Below are positions 44,824 to 58,010 of a stretch of DNA of 64,000 bases, in pieces. The position numbers were made by a program, and so were the translations under genes. Every line of letters starts with the position of its first letter. The stretch's first letter is position 1. The stretch lies in assembly GCA_030278955.1 (NCBI GenBank), contig JAOANR010000003.1:50750902-50814901 (forward strand). The letters are read 5' to 3'. Source of the DNA: Hygrophila difformis (Eukaryota; Streptophyta; Magnoliopsida; Lamiales; Acanthaceae). Below the pieces are notes generated by a model that was not told the DNA's origin, made no database searches, and saw only the letters and a program-made list of their open reading frames with translations.

Positions 44824-46269
44824 GTAAGCCTTTCTCCATTCTACTCTCGCGCACCCATTGCCCTGTTTTCGCGAACCTAGGGATTTTTGGTGTTTGAGTT
44901 CTCGATATTATGTGAATGGGCCTCCTCTTGGTTGTTTTCACTTAGTTGATTTTCAATTTTAGTGATTCTGTGTATTGGGCATGTATGGATTTCGATTCCC
45001 TGTTTTTATCATTAATGGTCGAGTGTGGTGTTGGAGTTTGGTACTTTGGTTGGTTGATGCAGGGGCACAGATAGAAGTGTTAGGGGTTGTAGAAATTTTG
45101 ATTCCATGAACCTCGGTTGTCTAGAGGATACGGGCATGATGGCTAGGGTTTGGCAGTGGTAGATTCCGCCATGGTTGTGGGTTTTGAGTTTTTAAGGTTC
45201 TTTTGCTTTTGTCTGTTCTAGTCTATATGCTCATGTTTTGTCTGCTTGATCTTGATTCCTCCTGGATTGTTGAAAAATCTTGAAAAAGTGAGAGTTGATG
45301 AACATAGGGATACTGTGAGAGTGTCATTATGTTATTAATTTTCTTGCTTATGAATGTCCCCCTCACTGAGCATGAGTAGAGTGATTAATCTTATATTCTT
45401 GTTTAAGTAGAGGCATGATCTTGTGTTTTTAACTTGCTATGTTCATGAGTATTGCATGCTGAGATGATCATTTAATGCCGTTTCCTGTTTTGGTGTGTCT
45501 GTGTATGTGTGTAGCAAATTGAGGAAAGTGAGTGTTTGTTTTGTTTTTGGCATGTCAGTGCACACCAATCCCCTTTCAGCAGTGCACTTTTTCACAAAAA
45601 GACAAAAATAGCACTAGGAATTTTGGGGTTGACAAAAGTGTTTTTGTTCCCAATGGAACTAAAGAGTGTGAGTTAAGTAGCAGTATTTTGCCACCTCAAC
45701 TGCTACCTTTTTACAAAAAATCCAAAAATGGGACCACACACATCCCACTTTTCATTAAATAAAATCAAGTCAACCTTTTCAAAAATTAAAAATAGTGTTT
45801 GCATTTTTCTTGAATGTTTTAACTGTCCAATGACAGTCCAAACAATCCGGAAGTAGCGAATCCATCCGCCATGCCTCCATTGCACACTCCATTTTCGAGT
45901 CATCCATTCCATCATCATCATCTCATTCCATTTTCAACAAGTGCCTCGAGCTTGTTTAATAAAATTGGAAAAACAAACTTTTGGGCCCAATGGCCCACTA
46001 AAAAAGGAATTTTTGGTCCAATGACCACTTCATTTTTTTTTTCATCTATATTTCCCCCTTGTTGATTGGACTCAATAATCCAATTAAGTTATCTCCTTCT
46101 AGGTCCTAAGGCATAGTACCTTACATTTGGATCTTTTAATAAACTCAAGATTAAATCACATTTCGAGCTTAGCAAAGCTCAAAATGTGAGGATGTTGGTT
46201 TTCACACCTGAGTAGTCTTTCAAAACTCATAAAAAATTGGATGTATCTAAGCACTTTGACCTTTTTCAG
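44824..46269 (+). other. Intron of the element 1 ORF
   Basis: 1446 bp, GTAAGCC…CTTTTTCAG. The element 2 intron is 1453 bp at the same phase. Near the 3' end lies a hairpin (46157-46170 with 46175-46188, one mismatch) followed by AAATGTGAGGATGTTG (46182-46197). The same hairpin and motif occur in the element 2 intron (62395-62432). Confidence 0.75.
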
Positions 46270-49200
46270 GAATGCATTGGTAGTGCACTCAGGCATCGGA
46301 TTGCCTGACTGCACATATGAGGCTGCTGGCAACCAGGCCTCGATTGATCGAACAGAGATTAAGGACGCAAGAGATGCCATCAAATCAGTTTATAAGGTGC
46401 CTCTGGACCACACTACGGACGAAAAATTGAAACTTTCTCCGGGATGGGACGTGCATATTCCTCCACAGGAAAGGTCGATAGTCGCTGCATCGATAGAAAG
46501 GGACTACTATCACTTCCTGAAGAAGTTTTGGATAAGGATGATGGGGTATGCCCCCCAAGACGAAAAGACAACTCCTGAAGTCCATCATGAGCGCATCCAA
46601 TTGAGGTTCAGGGAGCACAGGGCTGTGTGGAATCGGCATGTGGAAAAGGGAACAAAAGATCCAAATATAGCTGACTTCGACATCATCATCCCTAACCAGA
46701 TCGTAGATCCTCAAGTTCGGATGGCCTTCGAACACAAACACATGGATCTAAGTAGGGTTATCAACAGTGGGGGCCATCATGATGTATGAAGCATTTCCAT
46801 TTAAGTGGAATCCGTATCTGTTTGAAGCAAAAGGACCAGTGGAGCAGAGGTGGATTACAGATCTAGCTCGGGCCAGGCATCGGGAGCTGACCTTCAACCT
46901 GTACAAACGCCTCAAAAATGCTGAGAAATTTGAACAAAGCCGCAACACCTCACTGCTGAACACAATGAGGAAGATGATCAAGGATGCACGCGAACAATGG
47001 GACGACTTGACCACTGTCTGGGGAAAAGGCAATCCAAGTATCACTGAGTCCTTTCTGGAAGAAGGAGTAGTATTACCTGCAGATGAGGTACTTGAAACCA
47101 TCTTCACACACAGAAGGTATGGACGGTACAGGATGAACAAAGATGATGAATTTCCCCAGCACATAGCAGTACTAAGGGATCAGCTACAAGTGGATATACG
47201 CAAAGGTGGCTGGAAACCCAAAAGGAAAAATGAAAGGCAGTTCAATTTACTATCAAAAGCTGAGGCTGGGGTGTATCTCACGTACGATTCGGCAGAAGAC
47301 ATGTCCTACCTGGAAGGGATTCAAAAGGATCTGGTAGGGGGCATGATAGATCAGTACAGGGACTCCTACTGGGGATTGATCATGGAAATGGACAAGTTTG
47401 CACTGGAATACTGTAATAGTACTGCTAATGGAAAGAAGGTCTTACATTACAACAACAATGTTCGGAGTAAGTTCTGCTCCAAGATCAAGAAGGACTGGGA
47501 GGACCAACTGAGGAGAATCACTCAAAGGAGTTTTATTGAGGATTATTTGCAGCGCGCCGAGAAGCAACTAGGCTACGAGGGTGAACCGAACAGGGAAGAG
47601 GATCCTGACGCTGAAATTGATGCATACTTCTCCACTCCTCCTGAGGCCAACCCACAGCCTACCCAGCCAGCAGTACAGGCTTCGGCATTACCACCAAGAG
47701 GACAGACTGAAGTACAAGAAGTTGCTACGTCCGAGCCAGTGGTGCAACAAGAAGTAGTCCGGACTCTAGTACAGCCAGCTCAGACTGAAATGACAACATC
47801 TGCGGTAGCACCTGCCACCACTAAGGCACCCATACAGCCCGAGAAAACCTCCACTGCTGTTGTTACATCTGAAGGTCATCAGCCAGCACCTCAACCGGGA
47901 ACGAGGAGAAGGTTGATAAAGTCCGCTGATAAGGATAAGCCAGCAAGGGCTCCAGAAAAGAAAGTGGAGATCAAGGAACCTGAGCCAACTGTCAGGAAAG
48001 TGGTAGAGCCCACAGATCCCAAGGACAGAGGTAAAAAGCCAATGCCGCCGCCACCCCCGAAAAAGAAGCACCAGGTGATATCCGATGCTGAGCTAGCCAT
48101 GAAGATGCACAATGAAGAGCTTGCATTAGCTGGTTTGCTGGATCAAGTAACAGGTGGTTCGGGAGTAGAAAAATTGACTGAGGAAGAACGCCTGGAAATG
48201 GAAAAGAAAGCTGCAGAGGAAGAGCAGATCCGAAAGAATATCCAGCAGACAAAGGATGAAGAAACTACCAGAAAGATGCAGGCTGAGCTGGAAAGCAGGA
48301 AATCTGGAGAGGTCGAGCGGGGTGATGAAGAGGACTTCGAGCTGAAGATCACTGCAGAAGTGCAAGGGCGTGGTCTGAAAATCAAAGAAGAACAACCTCC
48401 TGCATGGACTGGCCCCACTGCACATGATGCTGAGACCATCCGAGGGGATATAAGGAAAAGGCTCAACGAACAGATCGAAACAAGAATCGATGCTGGAGAA
48501 AAGCCACATCAAATCAAATATCAGACAAAAGTGGGTCAAGTGATTGATCCTCTCGTGGGCACGGCCAGAATTGAAGAATTCATCACTCAAGGAGGCTCGT
48601 CGCACCAACCTGAACAATCAGAAGGACCACAAGACTCCATAGATCCGGTAGCACTGGACAAAATCTTGGAAAAGCAGCCAGGCGACCATCTCATGGCCTC
48701 TGCGCTTAAGGAAAAGGTTCAAGGAATTTTGACTGAAGCTGCAGATGGAAATAATTCAGAAGAAGAAGCTCGGCAGGAGGAGCAAGAATTCATGGACCAA
48801 ATGGCGCCTATTTTCCAACGTCCAGTTGGACGAGCTGCAAGAATTAGGGAGGAGGAGGAGGTTGAGGAGGAAGTCGGAGATGAAACAGCTCATGGAGAGC
48901 GAGAGCCAAGTCAGAGGGGAGATGAGGCTGAACCAAGGGATGACCAGCCACAGGAGGGAGACGATCAAACAGACTGGCACACAAGCGACGACGAGTCCGT
49001 CGGATCCATTCGACCAGTCGAGTTTTGGTCTGAAAATACTGTAAGGCAAAGAATGGGCGTTTCAAAGGAATATGGGAAGAAAAAGCTGAGTGAAGAACAG
49101 ATTCAGATCAAGTTCAATGGCAACAAGGAAAATGCAGAGAAGTATAAGAAGTTGCAGAAGATGATAGTGCCGGATAAAGGGTTCAGACCCGATGCGTTGT

Positions 49201-50492
49201 TGCACCCCACTGTTGAGACTTTCTACAGAAATCAAGAGTGGGGTAACTTCATGCTGCATCACGACGAAGATGGCTTCGTGGAACTAACAAAGGAATTCTT
49301 CTGCAACATTGATAAGGATGCCAGAACAACATGGATTCGTGGACAAACTGTTAACATTGCACCTGACTGGCTGAATCAGTTCTTCGGGACTCCAGAGATC
49401 CAAAGTGAATTCCCCCCTGATGAGATCATGACAAAGAGAGCCAAAACGACTGAATATGCGAAGTATGCAACCTTGGCTAACAGCATGACAAGCGTGACCG
49501 CCCCTGGACACACATTCAATGCAAAATGGCTGCGGATACAGTTCATGCCAACTTACGAGTTCTACATGTCCAAGATCCGGCCCAACTCGCATCCGCACAC
49601 CACATCTGGAAATGTGCTAATGGGATTTGCAAGAATGTGGAGCGGAGCAAAACTAAATGTAGGGAGGCATGTGTTCGAGGTGATGATAACCCGGATAAAG
49701 GATAGACAGGTGCTGTGCTATCCGAATCTGATTAGAAGAATCTGCATAGCTCAGGGAGTTGATTTGAGCGCGTTTGAGGGTGACACAGTGGTGAAAGTGA
49801 ACCCACCTATCAGTGTGCCAAGACTTCCCTTGTGTGAGAGTATCAAATACTCTCTCCCCCAACTGTCCGTCAGAGGAGATTCAGACGCTCAATCCTCTTT
49901 CATATCGGGTGAGCAGGCATCAAGAAAACGAAAGAGGCAGCCCAAGACAAAGAAGGGAACACAAAACATCTGTGCTGATGCAGGACCTTCGAATGTTCAA
50001 GAGGAGCCTCCTGCAGACCAAGAACGGACTGAGGTTCCAATTCCACCTCCGACTCAACCTCAACCTCAGATGCCTCCTCAAAGCCAGAACGTATCTCAGT
50101 TCCCTGCTGATTCCCAAACGATTGAGATGGTGAGCAGAATGAGTCAGTCTATGCTCGAGGGAATGAAATCCATGACTGATGTAATTTTGGCAAGCCAAGA
50201 GGGACAGCAGAAAAGGGCAGAAGAGGAGCGTGAAGAGCGAAGGAGGGAGAGAGAGGAAGAACGCCAAGAGCGTAGGAGAGAAAAGGAAGAGAAACGGAAG
50301 GAGAAGTTGGAGAAGGAAAGGAGAGACGAGGAATTTAGAATGATGATGCTAGAAAAAGAAGAGAAGAATCGAAAAATGGTGGAATCACTGATCCTTAGTC
50401 AAAATCAGCTCCTGCAAACCTTACTCAAGAAGATTCCTGATGAAGCTGGCTCCTCCAAGAAATCAGACGAGAAGAAAGATGGCGATCCCTGA
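46270..50492 (+). CDS. Element 1 ORF, exon 2: large coiled-coil protein with plant transposon-protein-like domain
   Basis: The main frame (46767-50492) is 1241 codons without a stop. The first ~165 codons (46270-46766) are in another frame; the change falls at a run of five G near 46763, so one base is missing there or is a sequencing error. Within the 1241: helical N-terminal part; Pro/Gln/Thr-rich 288-440 with a PPPPPKKK block; charged coiled coil about 440-530; acidic patch ~695-710; conserved domain ~745-1035 (RPVEFW, DKGF, FFCNIDKD, WIRGQ, FFGTP, PTYEFYMSKIRPN, CYPNLIRRIC, QGVDLS); basic patch; long C-terminal coiled coil ~1140-1225 (EEREERRREREEER…). The conserved domain resembles the 'putative plant transposon protein' family in my judgement. 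No catalytic motif of gag-pol is seen. Function unknown; a nucleic-acid-binding or multimerising role is only a guess. Element 2 carries a diverged copy. Confidence 0.8.
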
Positions 50493-52125
50493 CTACATCA
50501 TTTCTGAGCTTAATTGTAAATATCATATAAGAGAATTTCAATTCATCCATGCTAGATAGATTTGATTGCAAATGAAATCTCTTGTAATTGATATAATTAC
50601 TGCTTTCAGATTGGGATTGTGCAGCCCCAACAACAATCTTTGTTTTTATTTGGTTCTTTTATTTCTGAAAAGATGTCTGACAGTCCAAGATGAATAAGTG
50701 ACTGTCAGGCCAAAAATATGCTGTGGACATACTCTGTATGTCAGCAGTGCCTCTTTACTGCTTTAAATTAAACAACCAGCAAAAGTATGCATAAAATTGC
50801 TCTAAATTCACATGTTGAATTTAGGCTTATGATTAAATTTTCAAACTTTTAAATTGGGATAATATAATTGAGAACATGCATGACATGAATTCCTGAGGTT
50901 TTGAGCTATAAAAATTTAATGATGCGATCAGCTTATTGGGTAATAAATCTGCATGTTAGAAATCTCGATTGAATGAATTGTTAGAATTAAGCTTTGATTA
51001 AATTCGAGAATATTGTATGACATGAATGAACCATTCCATGTGAGATTTGAGCCATGAGTCATTTTTACTCATTCTTTTCTTTGATGTGTGAAAATCATTT
51101 TAATTAAAGAAAACTAGAACTTGCGATTGGGACCGATTCAAGACCATGCCATATTCCAAAAATCGAGCATATGATCGAGGCACATAGAAAACCAAAATTT
51201 TGGCCTTCTTTTGAAATCCAAACCCAAAAACATATTTCCCTTTAGGATTAATCAACTTGAGCCTATAAGCCTAATTTTTCTTTGAAGCCCTCTATATTAT
51301 TCCTAGCCTTCTAAAAAGACCAAGAAAATCAAACCCAAGTGTGCAAGGATGAATTCTATCAAGGCATTACAATTTTTGATCATCAATGAAAACTATAAAC
51401 CGATTAAAAAAAAAAAAAAAAAAGAGAGAGTTGAATTTCATTTAACATCAATAAATTGCAAATGACAAAGCAAATTAGACATAGTCTAATGTCATGCAAT
51501 ATGAAAAGAGAAAAGCAAAAGAAAGAAAGAAATAAATTGATGATCATAAATTTTAATTAAATATGCCAAGTTATGAGAGAATTGATTCTTGCCATTTCTT
51601 AGCCAATAATTCCCTTTTCCTACCTAATGTTACAACCGTACGCCCCGTTATAACCCTCAAATAAGACCTCGTGATCTCGATTTGAAGAAATGAGCCGGTG
51701 GCGAGTTGGTCTGGTTGCAAGCTTACGGGATAATTTAATTAAATTTGATTTTGAGCGTTCATGATTAAACCCCAATTGAGAGTGAGTGATCTTTCCGATT
51801 CTCTTATAAGTGAGGCTCTGTTTCATTAAAAATGTTCATGTCATGCCTTAATTCTAATTTTTAATCTTTGCATCTTTCAAACATGATGTTCATGAAAGGT
51901 TGATAATAATGTTTGATTTGTAGGCCCGATGTAGTGAGCAAGTATCATTTCATTAAACACTGCAATCAAGGGAATTCAATACTTGTAATTTTTGATTGTC
52001 TTATCCCAATCTAAAAAGTATGTGATTTATGAAGCCACGAAAATGAATTGAATATGTAGAGCCCGTGTTCTTACGAACATTGACTCTGACTGCTCGGGGA
52101 CGATCAGTATTAAATGTGAGGATGT
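50493..52125 (+). other. Element 1 3' untranslated internal region and polypurine tract
   Basis: No coding frame. It aligns piecewise with 58010-56683 and 39004-38649 of element 2 on the minus strand. Contains an A-run at about 51405-51421. The last bases AAATGTGAGGATGT (52112-52125) form the polypurine tract next to TGATAATGG of the 3' LTR. Confidence 0.8.
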
Positions 52126-55100
52126 TGATAATGGCCAGAAATGACCATTATTTTCAATCCATTTCCGTGTCTTAAACGGGCATTTGATCGCATTCCGGTC
52201 TTACATTAAGTAAGAAAGCAGTCGAATTGGACTAATTTATGCATAATTGTAAAAATAATAAGCTGGTGTGAAAAAGGCATAAATATGTAATTTTATTACA
52301 TATTTATGTTAGAAAAATCCAAAAACATGAGAAAAAGAAAAAGGAATGAAAAAGATGGGAAAAAGAGAGAAAAGCCCACAAAAAGAATATTTTCGGCCCA
52401 TCTGGCCCAATTCAGCAGGCCCAGGAAGACCTTTGTCGCGGAAGCCCTTGGCGCGATACAGTGTTCCGCGACAAAGGAGGGGTTCCGCGACCAAGTGGCC
52501 CAGATGAAGAAGAGACCAGCCAAAGCCCTTGGCGCGATACCTTTGTCGCGATGCCCTGTTCCGCGCCAAAGGTCCATTCCGCGACCAAGATACATTTTTA
52601 GAGACACAAGACCCGGTCGAGAAGCTTTGCCACATGCAGTGTGTTCCGCGACCAAACTTGGTGCTCCGAGACAAAGCTGTGATGTGTGTGATGTCTTGAG
52701 ACACAATGGGCTCAAATCAAGGCCCATGAGCTTAGGGTTTCCCCTCTATAAATATGAGGTGTTTCCTTTGAGCTAAAGGTTGGAAGAATTTTAGAAAAAC
52801 TATACCTTCTTGAAGACAAGTTGGGGAGTTCAGTAGTTAGTTTAGTTTAGGGTAGTTTAGTTAGATTTTCTTTTGTATTATTTAATTTATGCACTAGTTA
52901 GAAGTAGTTTACTGCACTTGGGTTAGATAGCCAGTTTTAAACCTTGTTTTTGTTCTAAACTTTTGTTTAAGGGTTTGTGGTACTCAAACCATGGGTATGA
53001 ACAACACCGTTTAATAATATGGGAAAACATTCTCCATTTGTGTCCCAAAAATCATGAAATGGGTCTCACACCCCATGGATCTTACTGTTTTCATTTTCCT
53101 TGGGTCATTTGACCCTTGTTTTTGCATTTTAATGTCACTGCTTGGTGACTTTTTCTTGGGATAATGTTGCATGCTTATGGATGATCAAGCTTAGATTAGG
53201 GTTTCTTAAGTTTTAAGTTTGCTTTATTTCTATTTTGTGCAAGCATGTTCTAGCTAGATTCAAATTCTGTTTTGTTATTTTGAGCTTAGTTTAGCTTTTG
53301 AATCTGAAATGGGTGAGATCACACATAATGCATGCCACTGTTCCACTTTACTTTTCTGACATGTGTACTGGACACACCTTTGTCGCGGAACAACTCTTGT
53401 CGCGGAACCACGTTCCGCGACAAAATGGTGCTTTGGCGACAAAGGTGCCAAAGAACATTTGTTGACCATTATTTTAAAACCCTTGGTCGCGAAACACCCC
53501 TTGGCGCGGAACCACGTTCCGCGACAAAATCTTGATTAGCGACCAAGGACCCAAATACTTGTGATTTTATTCTGGAAGGGCTTTGTCGCGAAGCAACCTT
53601 GTCGCGGAACCACGTTCCGCGCCAAAACCTCTTGTTCCGCGACAAGAATTATGCCTTGTCCAATTTTCAACCTCTTTGTCGCGGAGTTACCTTGTCGCGG
53701 AACCACGTTCCACGACAAAATTTTCTTTACTTAGCGACAAAGCAAACCCTAAACTTTCAAAATCCCATTTCTCTTATTTCCCACCCCTTTGTCGCGAAAT
53801 CTTTGTCGTGGAGCCACGCTCCGCGACACAAACTCTGCATCGCGACAAGGTGGCACCTTGTGCCAAATGTTCTTTCTTCATCTCAATCCATTAACTAATT
53901 GAACCTTTATATTAATATTTTGAGGTTGAAATCCAATGATCTCAACCCATGATTAATTTGATATAAAGAACCTTGTTCAATTTCCCATTAAAAGATTCTT
54001 CTACAAGTGATTAAACTCTAATGATCTAAGTATATAATCCGGACTGTAGTTAATTAATTAATTATGGGATGAGCGATTATTTAGACCATCAAGAGTAATT
54101 ATGGATTCATTTCCATATCTTGCATGAGAAACCAATGTCTCTCATGCAAGATGACCCAAAAATATTTTCTTTTATTCTATTCTGTCTTTTCCGTGATGTG
54201 TGAAACAACTAGTAAGGAATATATCAGATTAATGTTGGCGGGTATTCCCACACGGATAACTAGCTCGTGATCTGTATATTAATTAATAGTTGTTATTTTG
54301 CATGATCCAGATAGTGGTCGGTGGAAGCCTTGGCGGTTCATCCCTCCGGGATTATAATAGCTGCTCAGCTGACTCCCATCCGGATACAGTTTTCTTTTCT
54401 TACTTTAATTTCAAACCTGAATCTGGAGCTGTAGTAACATTAGATGATATATGCCAATGTCATCTAATCATTATTGCAGTAATAGAACATGTGGGTTTTT
54501 ATCCAAATTCGCAGACAGTGGATTCTGAGATGACGGCGGCAACTGTCATTTGAGGCATTCCACTGTCTAAAAAATCATTCCACCTGAAATGATCAGGACC
54601 TGGATAGCAGATGTTTGCAGTCCGGATCATCCTGATTATTTTTGCCATCCTTTTTAGCCAAATAAATTCTTCTCATCTCCGGCTGTTTCATCTCTGTGTT
54701 TCACATTCTGTCTAAACCCACCTTATATTTTGGGTTATTTTATTTTACACTTCTCTATAAAATTATGCATGATATTATTATGTAGATGTTGTGGTCAATA
54801 TTATTTTGGGATCCTTCCCGTGGACATAGAAGTCTTGATTTAAATCAGATGCTTTAAATCAGATGCTTCATAATAAATTTCCAACAAAAATTCATTTACA
54901 AATCCGGATCTGAGTAAGGGATAAATTCAACAGTTATGACTAATTCACATCCGACTGGGGGTTGATTTTGGGAAATTAGAAGCAGAGTCAGCGATTAGGT
55001 CTCACCTAGACTGAAAGGGTCTGTGTTCTTATTGAGAGTCTAGTACCTGATAGGGAATGATTTTCAGATTTATTATTTTCCAAAATTGCTGTTTGTTGGA

Positions 55101-56682
55101 AATCTTGTATTAAATATTGCACCGGGTCAGATTCCACTTGGATTCCGATAAGGTGTGACAGATAATACTAGAGGAACAACATTCAGGCCTTGGTTATTTT
55201 CTAAGGTAGGGTTGAGTATTCTTTCAACTGCTATCCTCTTCTGCCAAAGCCTACTTTTGAGTCCTGAGTGAGTACATCCGGAACGAACTAATTCATTAGT
55301 TCGTTTCATTAGTTTGTATCTCATAATCACCCTGAAGGAAGTGAACACACTAGTGGTTCACTGAGGGCTGGGAATTCTTGATCCACATCCGGTCACTCTG
55401 ACTGGGGGCTTTCTTTTACTACCAGGGTCAGATTTTCAAAAACCTCCGAGTGATAGGATTTTAAATGCTTTCTTTACCGCTTTCTTTTAGATGCTTTCAT
55501 TAGAGGTCACTCGGTTGTATTGAGAGTTGTGTAACTGCTACTAGGATTGAGAGTTAAGGGATAGTTTAGGGTTTGATTTGAATCTTCGGGTGTGACATGG
55601 GGGAATGATAGCAGTACTTGACACTTCAATAAATGATTTGTCAGGTGTTGCTTGTCCACCACAGATAATTAACATACCTTAGCAATGCATTGCAAGGGTG
55701 GTTATGCGTCTGTGGTATCTTAGAATTTATTTTCTTAAGAACATGTAAACTCTTACTGTAAGTACCTGTCTGTTAAAGGGAACACGGTGTAGAGAGCATG
55801 AGAGTTAGCTAACTGAAGGATTATCCCAAACTAAGATCTGTGTAACAAAATGGAAGTTTAATTGTGTTTTATCTGAATCTTGTCCAATCTTTATTCTTTT
55901 CTTCCTGTCCCTTCTGTCTCATTTTAAATCTGCTTTCCTAGAATAATCTTAATCGCTTTCTTAGATTACTTTTATGGCTTTCTTAGATTAAATTTAATTC
56001 GCTTTCTAGAATAATTCTGCCTGCTTTGTTTTAGGTGCTTTCATAACTTAATTTAAATTCTGTCAAGTAGTTGTTAGTCATCTCACACACTTGAAACGAG
56101 TACCGAGTGGAAAATCTTAGTAAATGACGTGGGACCTGCTTCTATCGCACATCCTCCAGTGAACGATCCGGTCTTACTATAAATTACTGCAATTTTTGAC
56201 ACCGTGCGCTTTCGGGAGCACAGTTTCTTAACTACGAGCAATAAAAACATGACTACGTATAAATATATCCCTAATCACAACACCGCCATCATGAATTGGT
56301 TTCATTAAATAAAATCTAAACCAGGATCACGAATTTTCAGAAAATACTCATGTAGTGGGAATTAGTCAAAAGTTTCATGGCAGGAAATCTTATGGCAAGA
56401 ATTGATGAGAAGTATCATGGCATATTTGCCGGGGATCCTCAGTGTGACAGGCTGAAGGTCAACCTATCCCGGCTATGCCATGAGATTTGTCAGCATTTCA
56501 TGACAGAGAGGACCACAGCGCCATTTGAAACCAAAGCACCATACTTGAGTAATAAAAAGAATAATAATCTTGATATATCCCTAAACCCTTTTCCCGTGAA
56601 TCATAACTCTTTTCATTTAATAGATCTGACCTGGTATAATCTTAGTAAAAGCTCGGGTTAACGAAACTTGTCAAAAGTTTCA
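52126..56682 (+). repeat. 3' LTR of element 1
   Basis: 4557 bp, aligned with the 5' LTR at an offset of 13121 bp (13122 near the end because of one extra T near 56590). Differences by eye include ATCCAGC/ATTCAGC near 39293, AGGATAG/AGGGTAG near 39734, one change in the palindrome at 53710, and ACTTATC/ACTTGTC near the end. Ends CAAAAGTTTCA, followed by the target duplication GTTGG. Confidence 0.92.
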
Positions 56683-58010
56683 GTTGGGTTTTAATCATTA
56701 ACGCTCATAATCAAATTCAATCAAATTATCCCATAGGCTTGCAATCAGACCAACTCGCCACCTACTCATTTCTTCAAATCGAGATCCCGGGGTCTTATTA
56801 AGGGTTAAAACGGGGCATACGGGTATAACATTGGTATGGAAGGGAATTATTGGGTTAAAGAGTGACTCAAATTCATTCCACCATACCTTGGCATTGTTTT
56901 TATTTAACATCTATGATCATCAATATTTCTTTCTTTCTTTTGTTTTTCCTTTCTATTGCATGACATTAGACTATGTCTAATTTGTTTTGTCAATTGCAAT
57001 TTATTTTTGTTGAATGGTTCTCAACATTTTTCGCTTTTTCTTTTTCTTTTCTTTTCTTCCTTTTTCTCTTTTTTTTTCTTGAATCGGTTTATGAATACCG
57101 ATTGCTATTTTTGATGATCATAGACTATAATGCCTTGGTGGAATTGGTTTATGTACACTTGAGTTTGATTTTCTTGGTCTTTTTGTAAGGCTAGGAAAAT
57201 ATAGTGGTTTCAAAGAAATATTAGGCTTAAAGGCTCAGAGTGGGTAATCCTAAAGGGAAAATATTTTTGGGTTGGGATTTCAAACGAAGGCCAAAAATCT
57301 GGTTTTCTAAGTGCCTCGATCATATGCTCGATTTCGGGAATATGGCATGGTCTTGAATCGGTCCCAATTGCAAGTTCTAGTTTCCTTAAATTAAAATGAT
57401 TTTCCCACAACAAAGAAATAATGAGTAAAAGTGACTCATGGCTCAAATCTCACATGGTATGGTTTGATCATGTCATACATTTATTCTTGAACTTAACCTT
57501 TAAGAAATTCTTGCAATTTATTCAATCAAATTCTCAACATGAAAGCTTGTTTTTCTTTCAAATGATCATATCATTAGATTTTTATAACTCAAAATCTTAA
57601 GAATTTATATCATGCATATTTTTAATCATTTTATCCCAATTCAATAGTTTGAAAATTTCATCATTAGCCTAAATTCAACATGTGAATTTAGGTGACAAAA
57701 TTATGCTTGTTTTACGCCGGTTATTTAATTGAAAGCAGTAAAAAGACACTGTGAACATGCAAGCATGTTACAGTTTTGTTTTTGGCATAACAGTCACTTA
57801 TTCATCTTGGACTGTCACACATCTTTTTCAAAATATTTTGAGAACTCAAACCGAAATTCTCTTTACGGAAAGCAATAAATACATCAGTTACAATAGATTT
57901 CCAACAGTCTGATCGAAAGTGCACTGAATGAATGGAAAATCTAATGTATGATGTTTACATTAACGCTCACATGGATTTGATCATTGAAGACTCAATCTCT
58001 TCTTTTCCAA
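56683..58010 (-). other. Element 2 3' untranslated internal region
   Basis: Non-coding. Aligns with 50500-51790 of element 1 in reverse orientation (for example GTGCCTCGATCATATGCTCGATTT against the minus strand of AAATCGAGCATATGATCGAGGC). It carries the repeated GTTGG target duplication at its left edge. Confidence 0.75.

Larger units (their letters stand above)
39005..56682 (+). mobile_element. Element 1: complete 17.7-kb LTR retrotransposon without gag-pol
   Basis: 5' LTR 39005-43560, primer site 43561, internal region to 52125, 3' LTR 52126-56682. The target duplication GTTGG is perfect at 39000-39004 and 56683-56687. The two LTRs differ at only about a dozen positions by eye, so the insertion is young. 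The PBS TGGCGCCGTTGCCGGGGA fits tRNA-Asp, used by Athila/Tat-type Ty3/gypsy elements. The 8.6-kb internal region encodes one long two-exon gene (44771-50492) and nothing resembling gag, protease, reverse transcriptase, RNase H or integrase. It must use enzymes supplied in trans. It sits in the internal region of element 2, a diverged relative in opposite orientation. Confidence 0.93.

Noticed and set aside
45532..46065. Short open frames in the element 1 intron
   Set aside because: They lie between a well-supported donor (44824) and acceptor (46269) that join in frame. No domain or conservation in element 2 was seen.
46755..46775. Programmed frameshift site at the G run
   Set aside because: Five G without a following structure or a known slippery heptamer is not enough. 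A one-base loss or a sequencing error is simpler, so it is kept only as a finding to check.
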